From Hexactinellida sp. DTS-2022 (Eukaryota > Porifera > Hexactinellida): 64,000 nucleotides of DNA. The stretch is taken from positions 6,262,001 through 6,326,000 of the forward strand of contig JAPNXP010000003.1 in assembly GCA_028753945.1 (NCBI GenBank), read 5' to 3'. Below the pieces are notes generated by a model. The model was not told the DNA's origin and searched no databases. It saw only the letters and a list, made by a program, of their open reading frames with translations. Positions 29,132 to 43,157 of the stretch are shown piece after piece. The position numbers were made by a program, and so were the translations under genes. Every line of letters starts with the position of its first letter. Position 1 is the first letter of the stretch.

Positions 29132-30359
29132 GTACAATATATAGCACACTATATACAGTAGCCCTTCGTTGGGATTCGAAATTCATTATATCAACCAATA
29201 ACATAATGAAACATTCATACTTGCTATATCTAGGACATTCTACAATGGAGAACCTCGTTAGTATTCGCAATTTATATATCCACTTTATAACATTGTACGC
29301 ATTTTGCGTACAATACATAGCACATTATATACAGTAGACCTTCGTTGGGATTCGAAATTCATTATATCAACCAATAACATAATGAAACATTCATACTTGC
29401 TATATCTAGGACATTCTACAATGGAGAACCTCGTTAGTATTCGCAATTTATATATCCACTTTATAACATTGTACGCATTTTGCGTACAATACATAGCACA
29501 TTATATACAGTAGCCCTTCTTTGGGATTCAATATTAACTATATCAACCATAACATAATGAAACATTCATCCTTTCTATATCTAGGACATTCTACAATGGA
29601 GAACCTCGTTAGTATTCGCAATTTATATATCCACTTTATAACATTGTACGCATTTTGCGTACAATACATGGCACATTATATACAGTAGACCTTCGTTGGG
29701 ATTCAAAATTCATTATATCAACTAATAACCTAATGAAACATTCATACTTGCTATATCTAGGACATTCTACAAAGGAGAACCTCGTTAGTATTCGCAATTT
29801 ATATATCCACTTTATAACATTGTACGCATTTTGCGTACAATACATAGCACATTATATACAGTAGACCTTCTTTGGGATTCAATATTAACTATATCAACCA
29901 TAACATAATGAAACATTCATCCTTTCTATATCTAGGACATTCTACAAAGGAGAACCTCGTTAGTATTCGCAATTTATATATCCACTTTATAATATTGTAC
30001 GCATTTTGCGTACAATACATAGCACATTATATACAGTAGCCCTTCTTTGGGATTCAATATTAACTATATCTATCATAACATAATGAAACATTCATACTTG
30101 CTATATCTAGGACATTCTACAAAGGAGAACCTCGTTAGTATTCGCTATTTATATATCCACTCTATAACATTGTACGCATTTTGCGTACAATATATAGCGC
30201 ATTATATTCAGTAGACCTTCTTTGGCATTCGAAATTCATTATATCAACCAATAACATAATGAAACATTCATACTTGCTTATCTAGGACATTCTACAAAGG
30301 AGAACCTCGTTAGTATTCGCTATTTATATATCCACTTTATAACATTGTACGCATTTTGC
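29132..30359. repeat. Partial third copy of the 12-mer HOR (7 monomers)
   Basis: Order Sn N V H V U J matches the preceding copy at a 2106-base offset to about 30310, after which the array switches to an S monomer instead of G. Private changes here include TAGCCC in the U monomer (near 30039) and ATATTCAG near 30206. The J-to-S join resembles the join at 24919/24920, as expected if the HOR was re-entered out of register by unequal exchange. Confidence 0.85.
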
Positions 30360-33300
30360 GTACAATATATAGCACACTATATACAGTAGCCCTTCGTTGG
30401 GATTCGAAATTCATTATATCAACCAATAACATAATGAAACATTCATACTTGCTATATCTAGGACATTCTACAATGGAGAACCTCGTTAGTATTCGCTATT
30501 TATATATCCACTTTATAACATTGTACGCATTTTGCGTACAATACATAGCACATTATATACAGTAGACCTTCGTTGGGATTCGAAATTCATTATATCAACC
30601 AATAACATAATGAAACATTCATACTTGCTATATCTAGGACATTCTACAATGGAGAACCTCGTTAGTATTCGCAATTTATATATCCACTTTATAACATTGT
30701 ACGCATTTTGCGTACAATACATAGCACATTATATACAGTAGCCCTTCTTTGGGATTCAATATTAACTATATCAACCATAACATAATGAAACATTCATCCT
30801 TTCTATATCTAGGACATTCTACAATGGAGAACCTCGTTAGTATTCGCAATTTATATATCCACTTTATAACATTGTACGCATTTTGCGTACAATACATGGC
30901 ACATTATATACAGTAGACCTTCGTTGGGATTCAAAATTCATTATATCAACTAATAACCTAATGAAACATTCATACTTGCTATATCTAGGACATTCTACAA
31001 AGGAGAACCTCGTTAGTATTCGCAATTTATATATCCACTTTATAACATTGTACGCATTTTGCGTACAATACATAGCACATTATATACAGTAGACCTTCTT
31101 TGGGATTCAATATTAACTATATCAACCATAACATAATGAAACATTCATCCTTTCTATATCTAGGACATTCTACAAAGGAGAACCTCGTTAGTATTCGCAA
31201 TTTATATATCCACTTTATAATATTGTACGCATTTTGCGTACAATACATAGCACATTATATACAGTAGACCTTCTTTGGGATTCAATATTAACTATATCTA
31301 TCATAACATAATGAAACATTCATACTTGCTATATCTAGGACATTCTACAAAGGAGAACCTCGTTAGTATTCGCTATTTATATATCCACTCTATAACATTG
31401 TACGCATTTTGCGTACAATATATAGCGCATTATATACAGTAGACCTTCTTTGGCATTCGAAATTCATTATATCAACCAACATAATGAAACATTCATACTT
31501 GCTTATCTAGGACATTCTACAAAGGAGAACCTCGTTGGTATTCGCTATTTATATATCCACTTTATAACATTGTACGCATTTTGCGTACAATATATAGCAC
31601 ATTATATACAGTAGACCTTCTTTGGGATTAGAAATTCATTATATCAACCAATAACATAAGAAACATTCGTACTTGCTTAAACTAGGATATTCTACAAAGG
31701 AGAACCTCGTTGGTATTCGCTATTTATATATCCACTTTATAACATTGTACGCATTTTGCGTACAATATATAGCACATTATATACAGTAGACCTTCGTTGA
31801 GATTCGAAATTCATTATATCAACCAATAACATAATGAAACATTCATACTTGCTTATCTAGGACATTCTACAAAGGAGAACCTCGTTAGTATTCGCTATTT
31901 ATTTATCCACTTTATAACATTGTACGCATTTTGCGTACAATAAATAGCACATTATATACAGTAGACCTTCGTTGGGATTAGAAATTCATTAAATCAACCA
32001 ATAACTTAATGAAACATTCATACTTGCTATATCTAGGACATTCTACAAAGGAGAACCTCGTTTGTATTCGCAATTTATATATCCACTTTATAACATTGTA
32101 CGCATTTTGCGTACAATATATAGCACATTATATACAGTAGACCTTCTTTGGGTTTAGAAATTCATTATATCAACCAATAACATAAGAAACATTCGTACTT
32201 GCTTAAACTAGGATATTCTACAAAGGAGAACCTCGTTGGTATTCGCTATTTATATATCCACTTTATAACATTGTACGCATTTTGCGTACAATATATAGCA
32301 CATTATATGCAGTAGACCTTCGTTGGGATTCAAAATTCATTATGTCAACCAATAACATTATGAAACATTCATACTTTCTATATCTAGGACATTCTACAAA
32401 GGAGAACCTCGTTAGTATTCGCTATTTATATATCCACTTTATAACATTGTACGCATTTTGCGTACAATATATAGCACACTATATACAGTAGCCCTTCGTT
32501 GGGATTCGAAATTCATTATATCAACCAATAACATAATGAAACATTCATACTTGCTATATCTAGGACATTCTACAAAGGAGAACCTCGTTAGTATTCGCAA
32601 TTTATATATCCACTTTATAACATTGTACGCATTTTGCGTACAATATATAGCACACTATATACAGTAGCCCTTCGTTGGGATTCGAAATTCATTATATCAA
32701 CCAATAACATAATGAAACATTCAAACTTGCTATATCTAGGACATTCTACAATGGAGAACCTCGTTAGTATTCGCAATTTATATATCCACTTTATAACATT
32801 GTACGCATTTTGCGTACAATACATAGCACATTATATACAGTAGACCTTCGTTGGGATTCGAAATTCATTATATCAACCAATAACATAATGAAACATTCAT
32901 ACTTGCTATATCTAGGACATTCTACAATGGAGAACCTCGTTAGTATTCGCAATTTATATATCCACTTTATAACATTGTACGCATTTTGCGTACAATACAT
33001 AGCACATTATATACAGTAGCCCTTCTTTGGGATTCAATATTAACTATATCAACCATAACATAATGAAACATTCATCCTTTCTATATCTAGGACATTCTAC
33101 AATGGAGAACCTCGTTAGTATTCGCAATTTATATATCCACTTTATAACATTGTACGCATTTTGCGTACAATACATGGCACATTATATACAGTAGACCTTC
33201 GTTGGGATTCAAAATTCATTATATCAACTAATAACCTAATGAAACATTCATACTTGCTATATCTAGGACATTCTACAAAGGAGAACCTCGTTAGTATTCG

Positions 33301-34917
33301 CAATTTATATATCCACTTTATAACATTGTACGCATTTTGCGTACAATACATAGCACATTATATACAGTAGACCTTCTTTGGGATTCAATATTAACTATAT
33401 CAACCATAACATAATGAAACATTCATCCTTTCTATATCTAGGACATTCTACAAAGGAGAACCTCGTTAGTATTCGCAATTTATATATCCACTTTATAATA
33501 TTGTACGCATTTTGCGTACAATACATAGCACATTATATACAGTAGACCTTCTTTGGGATTCAATATTAACTATATCTATCATAACATAATGAAACATTCA
33601 TACTTGCTATATCTAGGACATTCTACAAAGGAGAACCTCGTTAGTATTCGCTATTTATATATCCACTCTATAACATTGTACGCATTTTGCGTACAATATA
33701 TAGCGCATTATATACAGTAGACCTTCTTTGGCATTCGAAATTCATTATATCAACCAATAACATAATGAAACATTCATACTTGCTTATCTAGGACATTCTA
33801 CAAAGGAGAACCTCGTTAGTATTCGCTATTTATATATCCACTTTATAACATTGTACGCATTTTGCGTACAATATATAGCACACTATATACAGTAGCCCTT
33901 CGTTGGGATTCGAAATTCATTATATCAACCAATAACATAATGAAACATTCATACTTGCTATATCTAGGACATTCTACAATGGAGAACCTCGTTAGTATTC
34001 GCAATTTATATATCCACTTTATAACATTGTACGCATTTTGCGTACAATACATAGCACATTATATACAGTAGCCCTTCTTTGGGATTCAATATTAACTATA
34101 TCAACCATAACATAATGAAACATTCATCCTTTCTATATCTAGGACATTCTACAATGGAGAACCTCGTTAGTATTCGCAATTTATATATCCACTTTATAAC
34201 ATTGTACGCATTTTGCGTACAATACATGGCACATTATATACAGTAGACCTTCGTTGGGATTCAAAATTCATTATATCAACTAATAACCTAATGAAACATT
34301 CATACTTGCTATATCTAGGACATTCTACAAAGGAGAACCTCGTTAGTATTCGCAATTTATATATCCACTTTATAACATTGTACGCATTTTGCGTACAATA
34401 CATAGCACATTATATACAGTAGACCTTCTTTGGGATTCAATATTAACTATATCAACCATAACATAATGAAACATTCATCCTTTCTATATCTAGGACATTC
34501 TACAAAGGAGAACCTCGTTAGTATTCGCAATTTATATATCCACTTTATAATATTGTACGCATTTTGCGTACAATACATAGCACATTATATACAGTAGACC
34601 TTCTTTGGGATTCAATATTAACTATATCTATCATAACATAATGAAACATTCATACTTGCTATATCTAGGACATTCTACAAAGGAGAACCTCGTTAGTATT
34701 CGCTATTTATATATCCACTCTATAACATTGTACGCATTTTGCGTACAATATATAGCGCATTATATACAGTAGACCTTCTTTGGCATTCGAAATTCATTAT
34801 ATCAACCAATAACATAATGAAACATTCATACTTGCTTATCTAGGACATTCTACAAAGGAGAACCTCGTTAGTATTCGCTATTTATATATCCACTTTATAA
34901 CATTGTACGCATTTTGC
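30360..34917. repeat. 12-mer-derived HOR variants, 26 monomers
   Basis: Order: S N V H V U J* K G L K C S Sn N V H V U J Sn V H V U J. J* is a 172-bp J monomer with CAACCAACATAATG (three bases lost) at 31473. An extra K monomer (about 31585-31759) sits between J* and G; the matching places at 36.1 and 37.9 kb lack it. The V H V U J run occurs four times between 30.7 and 36.1 kb. The block is offset by 4558 bases from 34918. Confidence 0.85.
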
Positions 34918-37900
34918 GTACAATATATAGCACACTATATACAGTAGCCCTTCGTTGGGATTCGAAATTCATTATATCAACCAATAACATAATGAAACAT
35001 TCATACTTGCTATATCTAGGACATTCTACAATGGAGAACCTCGTTAGTATTCGCTATTTATATATCCACTTTATAACATTGTACGCATTTTGCGTACAAT
35101 ACATAGCACATTATATACAGTAGACCTTCGTTGGGATTCGAAATTCATTATATCAACCAATAACATAATGAAACATTCATACTTGCTATATCTAGGACAT
35201 TCTACAATGGAGAACCTCGTTAGTATTCGCAATTTATATATCCACTTTATAACATTGTACGCATTTTGCGTACAATACATAGCACATTATATACAGTAGC
35301 CCTTCTTTGGGATTCAATATTAACTATATCAACCATAACATAATGAAACATTCATCCTTTCTATATCTAGGACATTCTACAATGGAGAACCTCGTTAGTA
35401 TTCGCAATTTATATATCCACTTTATAACATTGTACGCATTTTGCGTACAATACATGGCACATTATATACAGTAGACCTTCGTTGGGATTCAAAATTCATT
35501 ATATCAACTAATAACCTAATGAAACATTCATACTTGCTATATCTAGGACATTCTACAAAGGAGAACCTCGTTAGTATTCGCAATTTATATATCCACTTTA
35601 TAACATTGTACGCATTTTGCGTACAATACATAGCACATTATATACAGTAGACCTTCTTTGGGATTCAATATTAACTATATCAACCATAACATAATGAAAC
35701 ATTCATCCTTTCTATATCTAGGACATTCTACAAAGGAGAACCTCGTTAGTATTCGCAATTTATATATCCACTTTATAATATTGTACGCATTTTGCGTACA
35801 ATACATAGCACATTATATACAGTAGACCTTCTTTGGGATTCAATATTAACTATATCTATCATAACATAATGAAACATTCATACTTGCTATATCTAGGACA
35901 TTCTACAAAGGAGAACCTCGTTAGTATTCGCTATTTATATATCCACTCTATAACATTGTACGCATTTTGCGTACAATATATAGCGCATTATATACAGTAG
36001 ACCTTCTTTGGCATTCGAAATTCATTATATCAACCAACATAATGAAACATTCATACTTGCTTATCTAGGACATTCTACAAAGGAGAACCTCGTTGGTATT
36101 CGCTATTTATATATCCACTTTATAACATTGTACGCATTTTGCGTACAATATATAGCACATTATATACAGTAGACCTTCGTTGAGATTCGAAATTCATTAT
36201 ATCAACCAATAACATAATGAAACATTCATACTTGCTTATCTAGGACATTCTACAAAGGAGAACCTCGTTAGTATTCGCTATTTATTTATCCACTTTATAA
36301 CATTGTACGCATTTTGCGTACAATAAATAGCACATTATATACAGTAGACCTTCGTTGGGATTAGAAATTCATTAAATCAACCAATAACTTAATGAAACAT
36401 TCATACTTGCTATATCTAGGACATTCTACAAAGGAGAACCTCGTTTGTATTCGCAATTTATATATCCACTTTATAACATTGTACGCATTTTGCGTACAAT
36501 ATATAGCACATTATATACAGTAGACCTTCTTTGGGATTAGAAATTCATTATATCAACCAATAACATAAGAAACATTCGTACTTGCTTAAACTAGGATATT
36601 CTACAAAGGAGAACCTCGTTGGTATTCGCTATTTATATATCCACTTTATAACATTGTACGCATTTTGCGTACAATATATAGCACATTATATGCAGTAGAC
36701 CTTCGTTGGGATTCAAAATTCATTATGTCAACCAATAACATTATGAAACATTCATACTTTCTATATCTAGGACATTCTACAAAGGAGAACCTCGTTAGTA
36801 TTCGCTATTTATATATCCACTTTATAACATTGTACGCATTTTGCGTACAATATATAGCACACTATATACAGTAGCCCTTCGTTGGGATTCGAAATTCATT
36901 ATATCAACCAATAACATAATGAAACATTCATACTTGCTATATCTAGGACATTCTACAATGGAGAACCTCGTTAGTATTCGCTATTTATATATCCACTCTA
37001 TAACATTGTACGCATTTTGCGTACAATACATAGCACATTATATACAGTAGCCCTTCTTTGGGATTCAATATTAACTATATCAACCATAACATAATGAAAC
37101 ATTCATCCTTTCTATATCTAGGACATTCTACAATGGAGAACCTCGTTAGTATTCGCAATTTATATATCCACTTTATAACATTGTACGCATTTTGCGTACA
37201 ATACATGGCACATTATATACAGTAGACCTTCGTTGGGATTCAAAATTCATTATATCAACTAATAACCTAATGAAACATTCATACTTGCTATATCTAGGAC
37301 ATTCTACAAAGGAGAACCTCGTTAGTATTCGCAATTTATATATCCACTTTATAACATTGTACGCATTTTGCGTACAATACATAGCACATTATATACAGTA
37401 GACCTTCTTTGGGATTCAATATTAACTATATCAACCATAACATAATGAAACATTCATCCTTTCTATATCTAGGACATTCTACAAAGGAGAACCTCGTTAG
37501 TATTCGCAATTTATATATCCACTTTATAATATTGTACGCATTTTGCGTACAATACATAGCACATTATATACAGTAGACCTTCTTTGGGATTCAATATTAA
37601 CTATATCTATCATAACATAATGAAACATTCATACTTGCTATATCTAGGACATTCTACAAAGGAGAACCTCGTTAGTATTCGCTATTTATATATCCACTCT
37701 ATAACATTGTACGCATTTTGCGTACAATATATAGCGCATTATATACAGTAGACCTTCTTTGGCATTCGAAATTCATTATATCAACCAACATAATGAAACA
37801 TTCATACTTGCTTATCTAGGACATTCTACAAAGGAGAACCTCGTTGGTATTCGCTATTTATATATCCACTTTATAACATTGTACGCATTTTGCGTACAAT

Positions 37901-38419
37901 ATATAGCACATTATATACAGTAGACCTTCGTTGAGATTCGAAATTCATTATATCAACCAATAACATAATGAAACATTCATACTTGCTTATCTAGGACATT
38001 CTACAAAGGAGAACCTCGTTAGTATTCGCTATTTATTTATCCACTTTATAACATTGTACGCATTTTGCGTACAATAAATAGCACATTATATACAGTAGAC
38101 CTTCGTTGGGATTAGAAATTCATTAAATCAACCAATAACTTAATGAAACATTCATACTTGCTATATCTAGGACATTCTACAAAGGAGAACCTCGTTTGTA
38201 TTCGCAATTTATATATCCACTTTATAACATTGTACGCATTTTGCGTACAATATATAGCACATTATATACAGTAGACCTTCTTTGGGATTAGAAATTCATT
38301 ATATCAACCAATAACATAAGAAACATTCGTACTTGCTTAAACTAGGATATTCTACAAAGGAGAACCTCGTTGGTATTCGCTATTTATATATCCACTTTAT
38401 AACATTGTACGCATTTTGC
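34918..38419. repeat. 10-monomer HOR, 1751 bp, two units
   Basis: Unit 1 (34918-36668) is S N V H V U J* G L K; unit 2 (36669-38419) is C S V H V U J* G L K. Lengths sum to 1751 in both. The last eight monomers match at the 1751 offset, including the 172-bp J* with the same three-base deletion (36031 and 37782). They look like shortened derivatives of the 12-mer, with two monomers of the C S Sn N segment removed in different ways. Confidence 0.87.
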
Positions 38420-41400
38420 GTACAATATATAGCACATTATATGCAGTAGACCTTCGTTGGGATTCAAAATTCATTATGTCAACCAATAACATTATGAAAC
38501 ATTCATACTTTCTATATCTAGGACATTCTACAAAGGAGAACCTCGTTAGTATTCGCTATTTATATATCCACTTTATAACATTGTACGCATTTTGCGTACA
38601 ATATATAGCACACTATATACAGTAGCCCTTCGTTGGGATTCGAAATTCATTATATCAACCAATAACATAATGAAACATTCATACTTGCTATATCTAGGAC
38701 ATTCTACAATGGAGAACCTCGTTAGTATTCGCTATTTATATATCCACTCTATAACATTGTACGCATTTTGCGTACAATATATAGCACATTATATACAGTA
38801 GACCTTCGTTGAGATTCGAAATTCATTATATCAACCAATAACATAATGAAACATTCATACTTGCTTATCTAGGACATTCTACAAAGGAGAACCTCGTTAG
38901 TATTCGCTATTTATTTATCCACTTTATAACATTGTACGCATTTTGCGTACAATAAATAGCACATTATATACAGTAGACCTTCGTTGGGATTAGAAATTCA
39001 TTATATCAACCAATAACTTAATGAAACATTCATACTTGCTATATCTAGGACATTCTACATAGGAGGACCTCGTTGGTATTCGCTATTTATATATCCACTT
39101 TATAACATTGTACGCATTTTGCGTACAATATATAGCACATTATATACAGTAGACCTTCTTTGGGATTAGAAATTCATTATATCAACCAATAACATAAGAA
39201 ACATTCGTACTTGCTTAAACTAGGATATTCTACAAAGGAGAACCTCGTTGGTATTCGCTATTTATATATCCACTTTATAACATTGTACGCATTTTGCGTA
39301 CAATAAATAGCGCATTATATGCAGTAGACCTTCGTTGGGATTCAAAATTCATTATGTCAACCAATAACATTATGAAACATTCATACTTTCTATATCTAGG
39401 ACATTCTACAAAGGAGAACCTCGTTAGTATTCGCTATTTATATATCCACTTTATAACATTGTACGCATTTTGCGTACAATATATAGCACATTATATGCAG
39501 TAGACCTTCGTTGGGATTCAAAATTCATTATGTCAACCAATAACATTATGAAACATTCATACTTTCTATATCTAGGACATTCTACAAAGGAGAACCTCGT
39601 TAGTATTCGCTATTTATATATCCACTTTATAACATTGTACGCATTTTGCGTACAATATATAGCACACTATATACAGTAGCCCTTCGTTGGGATTCGAAAT
39701 TCATTATATCAACCAATAACATAATGAAACATTCATACTTGCTATATCTAGGACATTCTACAATGGAGAACCTCGTTAGTATTCGCTATTTATATATCCA
39801 CTCTATAACATTGTACGCATTTTGCGTACAATATATAGCACATTATATACAGTAGACCTTCTTTGGGATTAGAAATTCATTATATCAACCAATAACATAA
39901 GAAACATTCGTACTTGCTTAAACTAGGATATTCTACAAAGGAGAACCTCGTTGGTATTCGCTATTTATATATCCACTTTATAACATTGTACGCATTTTGC
40001 GTACAATATATAGCACATTATATACAGTAGACCTTCGTTGAGATTCGAAATTCATTATATCAACCAATAACATAATGAAACATTCATACTTGCTTATCTA
40101 GGACATTCTACAAAGGAGAACCTCGTTAGTATTCGCTATTTATTTATCCACTTTATAACATTGTACGCATTTTGCGTACAATATATAGCACATTATATAC
40201 AGTAGACCTTCTTTGGGATTAGAAATTCATTATATCAACCAATAACATAAGAAACATTCGTACTTGCTTAAACTAGGATATTCTACAAAGGAGAACCTCG
40301 TTGGTATTCGCTATTTATATATCCACTTTATAACATTGTACGCATTTTGCGTACAATATATAGCACATTATATACAGTAGACCTTCGTTGAGATTCGAAA
40401 TTCATTATATCAACCAATAACATAATGAAACATTCATACTTGCTTATCTAGGACATTCTACAAAGGAGAACCTCGTTAGTATTCGCTATTTATTTATCCA
40501 CTTTATAACATTGTACGCATTTTGCGTACAATAAATAGCACATTATATACAGTAGACCTTCGTTGGGATTAGAAATTCATTATATCAACCAATAACTTAA
40601 TGAAACATTCATACTTGCTATATCTAGGACATTCTACAAAGGAGAACCTCGTTTGTATTCGCAATTTATATATCCACTTTATAACATTGTACGCATTTTG
40701 CGTACAATATATAGCACATTATATACAGTAGACCTTCTTTGGGATTATAAATTCATTATATCAACCAATAACATAAGAAACATTCGTACTTGCTTAAACT
40801 AGGATATTCTACAAAGGAGAACCTCGTTGGTATTCGCTATTTATATATCCACTTTATAACATTGTACGCATTTTGCGTACAATATATAGCGCATTATATG
40901 CAGTAGACCTTCGTTGGGATTCAAAATTCATTATGTCAACCAATAACATTATGAAACATTCATACTTTCTATATCTAGGACATTCTACAAAGGAGAACCT
41001 CGTTAGTATTCGCTATTTATATATCCACTCTATAACATTGTACGCATTTTGCGTACAATATATAGCACATTATATACAGTAGACCTTCGTTGAGATTCGA
41101 AATTCATTATATCAACCAATAACATAATGAAACATTCATACTTGCTTATCTAGGACATTCTACAAAGGAGAACCTCGTTAGTATTCGCTATTTATTTATC
41201 CACTTTATAACATTGTACGCATTTTGCGTACAATAAATAGCACATTATATACAGTAGACCTTCGTTGGGATTAGAAATTCATTATATCAACCAATAACTT
41301 AATGAAACATTCATACTTGCTATATCTAGGACATTCTACAAAGGAGAACCTCGTTTGTATTCGCAATTTATATACCCACTTTATAACATTGTACGCATTT

Positions 41401-43157
41401 TGCGTACAATATATAGCACATTATATACAGTAGACCTTCTTTGGGATTAGAAATTCATTATATCAACCAATAACATAAGAAACATTCGTACTTGCTTAAA
41501 CTAGGATATTCTACAAAGGAGAACCTCGTTGGTATTCGCTATTTATATATCCACTTTATAACATTGTACGCATTTTGCGTACAATATATAGCACATTATA
41601 TACAGTAGACCTTCGTTGAGATTCGAAATTCATTATATCAACCAATAACATAATGAAACATTCATACTTGCTTATCTAGGACATTCTACAAAGGAGAACC
41701 TCGTTGGTATTCGCTATTTATATATCCACTTTATAACATTGTACGCATTTTGCGTACAATATATAGCACATTATATACAGTAGACCTTCGTTGAGATTCG
41801 AAATTCATTATATCAACCAATAACATAATGAAACATTCATACTTGCTTATCTAGGACATTCTACAAAGGAGAACCTCGTTAGTATTCGCTATTTATTTAT
41901 CCACTTTATAACATTGTACGCATTTTGCGTACAATAAATAGCACATTATATACAGTAGACCTTCGTTGGGATTAGAAATTCATTAAATCAACCAATAACT
42001 TAATGAAACATTCATACTTGCTATATCTAGGACATTCTACAAAGGAGAACCTCGTTTGTATTCGCAATTTATATATCCACTTTATAACATTGTACGCATT
42101 TTGCGTACAATATATAGCACATTATATACAGTAGACCTTCTTTGGGATTAGAAATTCATTATATCAACCAATAACATAAGAAACATTCGTACTTGCTTAA
42201 ACTAGGATATTCTACAAAGGAGAACCTCGTTGGTATTCGCTATTTATATATCCACTTTATAACATTGTACGCATTTTGCGTACAATATATAGCACATTAT
42301 ATGCAGTAGACCTTCGTTGGGATTCAAAATTCATTATGTCAACCAATAACATTATGAAACATTCATACTTTCTATATCTAGGACATTCTACAAAGGAGAA
42401 CCTCGTTAGTATTCGCTATTTATATATCCACTTTATAACATTGTACGCATTTTGCGTACAATATATAGCACACTATATACAGTAGCCCTTCGTTGGGATT
42501 CGAAATTCATTATATCAACCAATAACATAATGAAACATTCATACTTGCTATATCTAGGACATTCTACAATGGAGAACCTCGTTAGTATTCGCTATTTATA
42601 TATCCACTCTATAACATTGTACGCATTTTGCGTACAATATATAGCACATTATATACAGTAGACCTTCGTTGAGATTCGAAATTCATTATATCAACCAATA
42701 ACATAATGAAACATTCATACTTGCTTATCTAGGACATTCTACAAAGGAGAACCTCGTTAGTATTCGCTATTTATTTATCCACTTTATAACATTGTACGCA
42801 TTTTGCGTACAATAAATAGCACATTATATACAGTAGACCTTCGTTGGGATTAGAAATTCATTATATCAACCAATAACTTAATGAAACATTCATACTTGCT
42901 ATATCTAGGACATTCTACATAGGAGGACCTCGTTGGTATTCGCTATTTATATATCCACTTTATAACATTGTACGCATTTTGCGTACAATATATAGCACAT
43001 TATATACAGTAGACCTTCTTTGGGATTAGAAATTCATTATATCAACCAATAACATAAGAAACATTCGTACTTGCTTAAACTAGGATATTCTACAAAGGAG
43101 AACCTCGTTGGTATTCGCTATTTATATATCCACTTTATAACATTGTACGCATTTTGC
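38420..43157. repeat. C/S/G/L/K mosaic before the 9-mer HOR
   Basis: Order: C S G L K C C S K G K G L K C G L K G G L K C S G L K. It carries the TAGGAGG L variant at 39060 and 42920, and the ATACCCAC L variant at 41375. C monomers occur directly in tandem at 39298/39474. A pair G-K without L recurs with a 350-bp period near 40.0-40.5 kb, showing loss of the L monomer from the trimer. Confidence 0.82.
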
